Assembly: GCA_014526335.1 (NCBI GenBank)
Contig: JACTAT010000147.1
Span: forward strand, 622,896-686,895
Source of the DNA: Chrysaora quinquecirrha
Taxonomy: Eukaryota; Cnidaria; Scyphozoa; Semaeostomeae; Pelagiidae
Direction: 5' to 3'
Length of the DNA stretch: 64,000 bases
Positions 56,073 through 64,000 of this stretch are shown piece after piece; position 1 is the first letter of the stretch, and every line of letters begins with the position of its first letter. Both the position numbers and the translations under genes were made by a program. The notes beneath the pieces were generated by a model. It did no database searches, was not told the DNA's origin, and saw nothing but the letters and a program-made list of their open reading frames with translations.

Positions 56073-56255
56073 ATGTTCTGCTTTGACAATTCCTTAGGTG
56101 ACTACACGCAGGGAAAAAAGCTGAGACAGGTTCTGCGAAAATCAACTCGCGCCGAATTTTATAGGTTATATACAATATGGAGGTGTGTTGCGTCGCTCAT
56201 GCAAAAAAACAGGCTAGATCATCTACGACATTATTGGCAACAAGCAGAAACATAA
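56073..56255 (+). CDS. Unrecognised ORF or terminal exon
   Basis: The coding-like part reads DYTQGKKLRQVLRKSTRAEF and then LYTIWRCVASLMQKNRLDHL, strongly basic and helix-prone, ending at TAA 56253-56255. A splice acceptor (TTGACAATTCCTTAG) precedes it at about 56097. A canonical AATAAA lies only nine bases after the stop (56264-56269), as in a very short 3' UTR. The combination suggests a real last exon, but no family is recognised and no upstream exon was identified. Confidence 0.35.
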   Translation: MFCFDNSLGDYTQGKKLRQVLRKSTRAEFYRLYTIWRCVASLMQKNRLDHLRHYWQQAET

Positions 56256-56356
56256 CAAGTTCAAATAAATCATTGTTATAATACCGTGTTTCCTCGTTTC
56301 GCAGAACCTTTTTCTTCGAAAATGCACGTGTAATGTATCACTTTTAGTTTTTATGG

Positions 56357-56545
56357 TCACGGAGACAATTTTCTATAATATCCTGTGGCCATTTCAAGCA
56401 AAAGGTCGCACGTGTAGCTTGACTTAAAATGCTTTTCCGTTTCCAGACAGTGAGCTGCCACAACCGGCTTGGTACTGCCAATGACTTCTTCAATGGTCAT
56501 GCCGAGCGATATTTCCACGTAATGTAAGTGTAGAGTAGGTATCAT
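56357..56545 (-). CDS. Unrecognised ORF, convergent with its neighbour
   Basis: The minus-strand frame contains ISLGMTIEEVIGSTKPVVAA and CLETEKHFKSSYTCDLLLEM and ends with a stop at 56357. Composition is coding-like with no simple repeats. It faces the plus-strand ORF at 56073-56255 about 100 bp away. No family recognised; may be a terminal exon or a transposon remnant. Confidence 0.3.
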   Translation of the reverse strand: MIPTLHLHYVEISLGMTIEEVIGSTKPVVAAHCLETEKHFKSSYTCDLLLEMATGYYRKLSP

Positions 56546-57365
56546 GTAAGTTTGTGGTCAACTGTCAAATACTTGTATTGGATTGATCCAGCTGTGGCGT
56601 AGTGAGAGGTCCAACACTTGGGCGTTAAAAATGGGGTCAAAGCCAGGGCATGCCAAATGCTCGTTAGTTAATCTTTTTTCTGAGATATTAGCAGCTGGTG
56701 CTAGATACCCCACATCGCCTTCATCTTCAGGGGGTAGCTTTTAGACAAAAGCTGTAAAGCAAAATAATTTTTGACAAACTTTCTGGTGAGTTATTGCCCC
56801 ACAACCAGGCCCCTCTGACTGCCCCAGTACTCATCCTTGAAATCTGTTTTTGCCCCAACAGTGATGGGGCCCCTGTTTGGTAATATTTTTGAGAAACAAT
56901 CTTCTTTGTGGGTAGAGGGAGTAACTACTCTGATGAAGATTTGCATTTACAAGTAATATCATGTCCCAAGCTGTTCTATTAGATGTTTGGAAACTTTTTC
57001 CTAGTCTTTGTAACTCTGTTGAATTGTAGTTGGGGATGATATGTTGTAGCCAGAGGAACAACTTGACTCTTTAACTCAGGGACTGCTGGTCCTTGCATTT
57101 TTGCTCTATGAAATGCTTTGCTTGTCTAATTGCATATTCAAAGGAGATTTACAATCAATAAGCCGGTTTTTCAATATGCAGTTATAAGAAACAACCAGAA
57201 GGAAACTATTTACATGGAGCAACAAAGAGAAAACGGCTCTTAAAATAATTCAAGTGTTGCTGAAAATTTATGATGGAACAAAAATAAGGCCCCAAGGGCA
57301 TGTTCGAAGAACCACTCTGGTTGAAATATAGCTATTTCGGTCAAATGATGAAAGTTGTTTATTGG
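56546..57365. other. No gene recognised
   Basis: A minus-strand ORF at 56831-57061 (ending KQGPHHCWGKNRFQG) has no recognisable family and may be retroelement debris. The rest is AT-rich. Confidence 0.4.
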
Positions 57366-57770
57366 TATGCACAACGACGACAATAATGATTATTATGATA
57401 ATGGTGGTGGTTATGATGATGATGTTGATGACCACTATGATAATGATGCTGGTTGGTAAGGGTGATTGTGGTGGTAGAGGTAGTTGTAGTGCTGACGGTA
57501 AGAGTGGTTGTGGCGATTGTGATAGGGGTGATCGTGGTGATGGTTGTAGGAGTGGTTGTGGTGGTGGTGATAGGGGTAGTTGAGGTAATGGTTGTAGGGG
57601 TGGTTGTTGTGGTGGTGATGGGGGTGGTCGTGGTGATGGTTGTAGGGGTGATTGTGATGGTGGTGCCGTTCCTTTAGATCTTGCCGCAGCCACACCGCCA
57701 ATGATGGTGATGGTAATCATGATGATGATGATGCTGATGATGAAGATTATAATTATCATGACAATTTTTA
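57366..57770 (+). repeat. GGT/GAT-rich minisatellite
   Basis: Irregular repeats of GGTGGTTGTAGGGGTGGTTG and GTGGTGGTGATGGG type between two GAT-rich flanks. Proline-, valine- and histidine-rich ORFs on both strands, including the 201-codon one, derive from it. Confidence 0.9.
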
Positions 57771-58190
57771 TCATGAGGATAAAAATAATGACGATTTGTT
57801 TTGAAAACTGTTTTGAAATTGCCATCCTTTGCCAAGACTCTTTGATCAATGATGAGAATGCATGAAATGTCATTTACAAAACCAAAGAAGGCAATTTGCC
57901 AGTTCCATGAGGTAAACAAGCATGATTCATGGAATCACGCTTGTGAGAGAAGAACAATTGTCACATGACCTTAAATTGACAAAGGGACTTGCAGGCCGTG
58001 ATTGTGAAGAACAAACCACAAATTGCGCATCAATGGCCGAGACAATGGCCCTAATGGCATTTTTGAGATGCTTTGTATTGTTACACGTTTTCCATTGTTC
58101 AAGCATTGGTTAGTTAGTGAGTTAGTGAGTGAGTGAGTGACACTCTACCCCCACTCCAATATGTTCGAATTCTTCGAACATAAAGAAGTT
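57771..58190. other. No gene recognised; short GTTA/GTGA tandem at 58107-58140
   Basis: AT-rich sequence with the small tandem run GTTAGTTAGTGAGTTAGTGA followed by GTGAGTGAGTGA; no supported coding segment. Confidence 0.5.
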
Positions 58191-58194
58191 CTAC

Positions 58195-58325
58195 TTCTAG
58201 CTTGGTAACATCCGAGCTTCCTTCGGTTAATTTCACACCTTTCGATCTGACCTTTGCAATAAACAGGAAAAAACCACATTTCTCATTGCCCGATGATGGG
58301 GACAGATCTCTCCGGAAACATTGTC
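58195..58325 (+). mobile_element. Penelope-like 3' region fragment
   Basis: Matches the region after the endonuclease remnant at 39790-39925: GGTTAATTTCACACCTTTCG, GACCTTTGCAATAAA, CCACATTTCTCATTGCC and GATGATGGGGACAGATCTC. No coding domain retained. Confidence 0.65.
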
Positions 58326-59032
58326 CTAGGAAGTTGGGCAGGAGCCTAAATTATTCAAAAACAAAACAAAACAATTACAATGAACAAAAACGACCATAGT
58401 GCTTGAATCGTAAAAAAATTAGAACTATCGCGTGATTGATTATCCCATTTGCAGAGAATGGCTTTTTCCAACAAGATCTCGGGTGTGCAAGAGCCCCTTT
58501 CTATTGTTCTATTTCCATAGTGGAATCGGTGTACGTTACACCACATATATGTGGTGTACAGAAATTAGAAATTGGTGTACACTGGTGTAAAATTATTATA
58601 AATCTGCTTAGAATGGTGTAAAAAACTATTCGCTTATTTGCTGGCGTTTGGTGTACGTAAAAATGGATTCAAGACAGAACTTATTCTAAAAAGGTTCCTG
58701 AAAACTCAGTCCTAAGTTTAAGAAGAATATTCTGTCTGTTTCCCAGTCCACTCATTCCATATTCATCTATCCCTTTGCTAGTTCGCGCGCTTCACTTCAA
58801 TTCAAGATTTGAGAAGCATAAGCAAGAATATGAAATCCGAGAGTGACAGTGAATGTAATGTCAAGACTGAGACAAATACAAGAGAAGGCGTCTTTTATAG
58901 GGACCTATGTCTCAACAGGCTCTGAGCTCTTGCTATTGCCCTGTGTCCTTTATTTCTGCCCTGTTTATGTATTAAGGGTAGGGAGAAGTGTAGATGACCA
59001 GTTGTAGATGGCCAGGCAAGGTTTTTCCTTCT
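58326..59032. other. No gene; GGTGTA-rich segment with a perfect palindrome
   Basis: GGTGTA words recur between 58529 and 58660. At 58537-58558 TACACCACATA is followed directly by its complement TATGTGGTGTA, a perfect 22-bp palindrome. Nothing coding. Confidence 0.6.
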
Positions 59033-59407
59033 CTTTTCGTGGGTTTACTATTTCTTTCATTCCAAAGATGAGGTGCTCAAATTGCTAAAATAGCCGTTTT
59101 AGAGGGTCTAGCAACCAAAATTTTCTTTGCCGCCCAACCATGGTGGGCAGCAGATTTAGTCTTCCAACTTGAAGTTTGCAGACGTCTAAACTCGAAAAAG
59201 CGAAAAAAGTGCAAAAGTATGTTTCTCAAATTGAAGTGCAAGCATAGTTCCCCTCAGCACATCTATCAATTAATGACTGATATTGACTGAGCGTATTTAA
59301 GATGAATTCTTTATTAGCGGGTGTGGTTCAGAAACTTTATCTGCCACACCCTGAACCCTTTGATTTGGTAGCCACCCTTCAATTGTGGTGCCAGACCACC
59401 CCTGCCA
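59033..59407 (-). repeat. Dispersed repeat Z, copy 2
   Basis: Inverted, diverged copy of 13053-13430, from TTTTCGTGGGTTTACTATTT to GGTGCCAGACCACCCCTG. The central hairpin around CCCAACCATGGTGGGC is retained. Confidence 0.7.
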
Positions 59408-59466
59408 GTGTGACTAGTGGTGTATGCAAAATTTGCTTTGGAGGAGGAAATTTTCAAACGGTGTAC

Positions 59467-61007
59467 TAGACTCACTACAAAAGTCGTAGATTCGCTCCCA
59501 GCCCCCCACGCAACACAGCCCGCTCATACTACGACTTATAATATTTCAGTGTGGAAAAACGGACTGAAATTCGCTGCCTCGATTTCATTATTTTGTTCAG
59601 CTGAAGATGTGGCGACCCCCTGACAGAAATCTCTCTCATCCTAATTTTTGCAGTGTCTTCAACTCGGCAAAGCAAAACAAAATTACAAAAAAGTTTCAGA
59701 GCAGAAAGATGCAAAACAAATGAGACCCAGTTTTGCTTTTCTTCAGTCCCTTTACGAATCTTGAAATCAACAAATATGCAGTAGTTTTTTCTTCCAGAAT
59801 TGCTTGTAAGTTTGCCTTCGGTAACGGGCAGCAAAATGAAACAGACTATACCCTTATTTATTTATAGATACACGAAGCGACGAAGGAATAAAAACAACAA
59901 AGTTTCGACCTGTTATTCTCATTAATAAGTCAAACTTTTATCAAATTCTTACCGCTAACAGAAACTAATTTAAATGATAAGACAAAAACAACAAAATCCT
60001 ACTTCTGGACCAGTCAGTTCACCAAAACAAATTTAGAGTTACCATGTTGAACTAGGGGGCGCCCAGTTTCAGACAGTCTCAACCTTCAAATTTGATTCAG
60101 CTTTTGTTACTTTCTATCGTTGAAGGAAATCATGGTGAATGTTTGGGAACAGTAATTCGTAAATATCTAAACGACTAAACTGAGTGAACTATGAAGGCAA
60201 TGTTTTAAATATTTCAAGGCAAACCCGCTTGCTCAAAACTGAAAAGTTATCATCTAGATATCTATAGATCGCCGAAAAGCTTTAAATTAAAAGTTGAAAA
60301 AGAAATATTGGAAAGCTGAATTATTTTAATTGAATACTACCATATAGGTGTCTATAATTGTTCTGTATTAGCTACTGAAAAATGCGGCCAATGAAGCTAA
60401 AGAATATTTACTAGAAACTGTTGCAGATGTTTGCAGGTCTCCAGAGTTCTTCGCGGTTCTTCGGTTCTTCAGGCTGAAAATTCTGTGTTGCCGTGAATTT
60501 AAGTCCACACAAAGGAAAGCCAGAAAAAAACCTTTCTCTTCCAGCTAAACGCATAAAGCAAACTTTAATTTGCCAAACAAGCACATTTGAGTTGAACAGG
60601 AACTCTAGAATACTCTTCACCTTTCCAGTTTAAATTTTGTAATTTATTTGCTGCGGCGCTGGCGTGAAGCTGTGGTAAAGTTTTCCCGGTTTTCCCTCCA
60701 TTTTCCCGACTGTTATCACGGGGGTCACAATTTCAGAAAATGAACGGAAAATTGCACGTGAACGGCTCGAAATCACTGAATTAGCCAATCAGAATGCTCG
60801 ATTTTGAAATGCCGCTCTCTGATTGGAGGGACAAAAATTTGTTCCCGATGGCCTAAGTAGTCCGGATTTTGAAACAGTAATATTATGAGTCGTAGTTTGA
60901 GCTGCCGCCATTAACAACAGCAACAACTATTTTTTTATTTTACATTTATTTGAATGAATTGAATTGAGGTGAAGGCAGCGAAAACTGCGACTCATGTAGT
61001 AAGTCTA
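59467..61007 (+). mobile_element. F1 element, copy 4 (complete)
   Basis: 1541 bp with both TAGACT ends and the full order of blocks seen in 37512-39055. The flanks (ACGGTGTAC left, ACATGCCAG right) do not form a target duplication, unlike copies 2 and 3, which suggests later rearrangement or loss on one side. The minus strand keeps a 101-codon frame (59834-59529) beginning [20 protein letters not shown] that is broken in copy 2. Confidence 0.9.
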
Positions 61008-61016
61008 ACATGCCAG

Positions 61017-61243
61017 CTAATTTAGGAGGAATGCAAGGTAACATACAAAGTGGAATGCAAGGAAATTTAGCAATGCAAGCTAATGAATTGATGGCAATGC
61101 AGCAAGGTGTACCAAATTTGACAGTTAACAATCAAAATGAACTTCAAAATAGTATGATGATGCAACAACAGCGTGCTGGTTTGCAAAATATGCAGGGCAT
61201 GCAGTTTTCTGGTTCTATGCAACAAAATCCTGGAGGATTTTAA
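61017..61243 (+). CDS. Met/Gln/Asn-rich terminal exon, product unknown
   Basis: An open frame with a possible acceptor (AACATGCCAG) at 61016 codes for LGGMQGNIQSGMQGNLAMQA, NNQNELQNSMMMQQQRAGLQ and MQGMQFSGSMQQNPGGF, then TAA at 61241-61243. Low-complexity Met/Gln/Asn/Gly tails like this are common in transcription co-activators (Mediator, SS18-type) and RNA-binding proteins. The sequence is not a nucleotide microsatellite, so it looks like protein-level selection. No conserved domain is present and the upstream exons were not found. The exon starts nine bases after the end of an F1 transposon. Confidence 0.45.
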
Positions 61244-63299
61244 GGGGTCTCTTCTCTTTTTGTCTCTAACTGCTCATTCAAATTGTTTTTGCTGAATAGT
61301 TTTCTATGGTGCGTGTCGCTAGTGGAAAATCCTTTGAGGATTATCTAGTTTGACAGCATTCATCAATGTAAAAACAAAGAATGTGCTTTAATTCATGACA
61401 GTCAATACCAACATTCTACATGTTAACGCACAGACAAGGAAAGTTGGTGCAAACAAAAAGCAGAACTGGAAAAAGCAATTAAACTGGAAAAACTATTTTA
61501 TTTTAGCAGAATTAGAAAAACAATTGAGCTGCTAATCAATATATATTACAAAAAATTTCCTGTTAACTTGTATGCCATTTCATAACTAAAATATATAATG
61601 TTTTCTGTGCTGATTGTAGTACAGAAAATCAAATTAGTTAAGGTAAATTAAGAGATACAGATTTCATCAGACACCTTGGTAACTTTAATTGACTTTGTGG
61701 TGTAAGGTATTACTTTAGTGGTGCATACCCAATGCCAAACAGCATTGGTGTCAGCCATTGGCTGAGGTCATTGCCGACTATGACCAAATGTTTTATTATA
61801 TTTAATTTATTGACACTAGGTTAGTTCTTGGCAATTTCAAGAGAAACGCTGGCCATTAGCTTGGACCTTGATACCCTTATTTGTACATTAGACATTATTT
61901 ATTGATTTTCATCTAGAGTGAAAGTGGTTGGAAATCGCATCTGAGCACATCTAGAATATAAACTTTTTTGGGGGGAGTAGAAGACCCCCACAAACCCCCC
62001 ACAAGGGCTATGCGCCTTTGGCACTTGTGAAGTTGGTCTTTGGCCAACTGATCGTCCCTCCCTATTCCAGAATCCTAGATCCGCCCCTGAGCAAGCCAAC
62101 TCTGAAACAATCGGAAACATCTGCTTTATCCAAAATATTTGAATACTTGGGACTTGAATTCTCCTAGCAAAGTTATACCAATAGAAATTTAGTTAAAACA
62201 ATATTGTGCCTTTGTTTTTTGACATGTTGGTGATTATACTTTCTTTTATGCGACATTGATAATTGCCACTAAACTTTGCTGAACTTTCATTCTAATTGTC
62301 CATGAATAGTTATACACTTACAGTAATTTTAAGCTACATGATTAACACTGTTTGATTAAGTGGATGGATAAACTTTCCGAATCCTATGATGGTGATGATT
62401 GGTCAGCTTCTGTATAATCTGGAAGGTTCTACCATCCATTTAAAACGGATTGCATTGCTACCACAAAAATCCTTTGGTAATTTATGAATTCTCGTGGCAG
62501 TACATAGTTCTGACAAGGTAGCACTTCCCTACTAATATCTCTAGCAACACATTGTTCCGTAAAGAGAGCAACCAACGCGTGGATCCAAGCAGCAATGTAG
62601 CATTAAACACGATTCTGCCGTTGGACAACACTTAGTTCAAGTTGACAACCCAAATTGTGCAGAACAGTTCAGCGAAGATTGTTTTGAAATTATTAGCAAA
62701 GCTTGATCTTTTTACATTGAATAGTTTTGGAATTCGTCCACATACAAATCAAAAATTCGGTTCTGTGTAGACAGAAAAAGAGATCCTTTTCTCACATGGA
62801 CTCTTCAATTGAACTGTTGCTTCGTGTTGGTCTTCCCGCTGTATTCCCCAAGCTGATTGGTGTTGAAAACTAATGACCAACTTAGCTTCACTTCTTTGAT
62901 TCGTGCGTTTCCATCCGTCTCTAGGTATTATACATGATGCCATTTAGGTGTTTCGCTTACATTTATGAGGATTGTCTGGCTATAAATGCGATAAGAATTC
63001 TCTATGATGTTCAACGCAAGTTTTAAGAACCTAACAATTTGCTTCCTTTGTACAGTAAAGGTTATTCATTTACTGTAAATCAGCGTGAAATTTGCATTTT
63101 ATGAAGTAAAAGAAAAATTCTCAATACTATGAAAGTTACTTACGTATATTATATCTTTCTTCTGGAAACAAATCGATTTCTCCTGATACCTCTCGGGGGT
63201 CTAGCAAGAGTTACATTTACGTGAGTTTTCTCATCTGCTTCTCAAATATAATTCGACAACACAAATGATATGGCAAGCAAGACATTGACACGAGTCCTT
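61244..63299. other. No gene recognised; one possible transposon end
   Basis: AATCCTAGATCCGCCCCTG at 62071-62089, read in reverse, begins CAGGGGCGGATC, a common DNA-transposon end, but its partner is not seen; the neighbourhood 61915-62090 holds C- and G-runs. The rest shows only short ORFs. Confidence 0.4.
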
Positions 63300-63425
63300 T
63301 CAAGGCTGATAAACATCATCATCATCTTCCTCGTCATCGTCCCCATCAGCTTCCTCATCATCATCACCAATATGATAGCATCCTCATAATCAATCATCAA
63401 CATCGTCATACACCATCATCAGAAC
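63300..63425 (+). repeat. (ATC)-rich microsatellite
   Basis: Imperfect CATCAT, CGTCAT and TCCTCA triplets, interrupted more than the block at 10.65 kb. Confidence 0.85.
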
Positions 63426-63429
63426 CTCG

Positions 63430-64000
63430 AATCATAAACTTCCAGTTGAAGTAGGAAGATGGAAAAATATTGATTGTAAAGTGTGACATGTGCTCTTGTA
63501 ATGAAGTTGGGGATGAATTCCACACACTTTTAATATGCTCAGCTTTCAATGATATAAGGAAAGATTTTGTACCTGATTACTTTTGGCGTTACCCATCTGA
63601 ACATAAATTTTATTCCTTGATGCGAAAAGATAATCAAAACAAACTTATTGCAAATTTAGCTAAGTTTGTAAGGGAAATATTTCGATATCGCAAAAAGATG
63701 TCTTAATCTCCTGTAAAACTAAATCAAAATTCAATTGCTTTTTTTTTGCTTCTCTGCTTGTTACGAATCTGGATTTGTATTTAATTTTCTTGTCATTTTA
63801 AGCTTTGCTGTTGTTTGCTGTAATTGATATTGTTGATTCTGAGAGTCACTTAATTAATGTTAACTAGCTTAACGTAATAGTGACTCTAGTGATTTAAATT
63901 GATTTGACGTACCCTGGCTGGGGGTATGTTTTTAATATTTTTTTGATGATGATGATGATGATGATCATCATCATCATCATCATGAATTTACTCATACCCC
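63430..64000 (+). mobile_element. Non-LTR retrotransposon 3' end, joined tail-to-tail to an inverted copy
   Basis: LPVEVGRWKNI (63441-63474) followed, after a +1-type frame change, by KCDMCSCNEVGDEFHTLLIC and FVPDYFWRYPSEHKFYSLM matches the C-terminal zinc-knuckle region of CR1/L2-like reverse transcriptases (C-x-x-C...DEFH...C). The stop is at 63704-63706. A 3' untranslated region ends GGGGTATG..TTTTTT(GAT)n. At 63966 the GAT run flips into (ATC)n and ends CTCATACCCC, the reverse of the same tail, so a second copy in opposite orientation begins at the window edge. Confidence 0.75.

Noticed and set aside
57268..57873. 201-codon proline-rich minus-strand ORF
   Set aside because: Derived from the GGT-rich minisatellite; no non-repeat coding region.

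Overview
The window is animal nuclear DNA: AT-rich, long introns with GT-AG boundaries, heavy microsatellites, non-LTR retrotransposons, a tRNA-derived SINE, Penelope-like elements and many foldback or terminal-inverted-repeat (TIR) DNA elements. It has two scaffold gaps of exactly 500 N (32109-32608 and 52009-52508). Protein similarity and the type of repeats suggest an invertebrate, most likely a cnidarian. That assignment is inference and not proven by the sequence.

Layout. 1-16.6 kb has no gene I can defend. It holds a decayed reverse transcriptase (2.06-2.54 kb), three tandem copies of a ~1.58-kb unit with a large palindrome (3.74-8.51 kb), a ~2-kb element bounded by a 19-bp inverted repeat (8.56-10.61 kb), an (ATC)n block, a 424-bp tandem duplication, a SINE and a foldback element. 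16.6-31.3 kb is a dense nest of transposable elements inserted into one another. Most begin TAGAC and end GTCTA, and I call the families F1, E2, E4, E5 and E6. 31.3-43 kb holds a candidate promoter and signal-peptide exon, the 3' end of an exosome subunit gene (EXOSC7/RRP42-like) and a complete five-exon V-ATPase subunit F gene. 44.4-51.0 kb is a complete two-exon doublecortin-like kinase (DCLK) gene. 52.5-53.25 kb is the last exon of a glycosyltransferase-like gene. 54.7-54.9 kb is one minus-strand exon of an RWDD1-like gene. 55-64 kb is repeat-rich, with two unrecognised small ORFs, a GGT-rich minisatellite, another full F1 element abutting a Met/Gln/Asn-rich terminal exon, and a non-LTR retrotransposon end at the window edge.

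The recognisable genes are ordinary housekeeping or cytoskeletal genes (RNA exosome, proton pump, microtubule-binding kinase, RWD protein) with no sign of an operon or shared pathway. The unusual material is the TAGAC-ended element complex. Several families have unrelated interiors but share a terminal motif (TAGACTYACT..), a subterminal TTCGCTC-like block and CCAATCAGA boxes. They are nested, and the junctions give an insertion order plus one apparent TIR-mediated segmental duplication.
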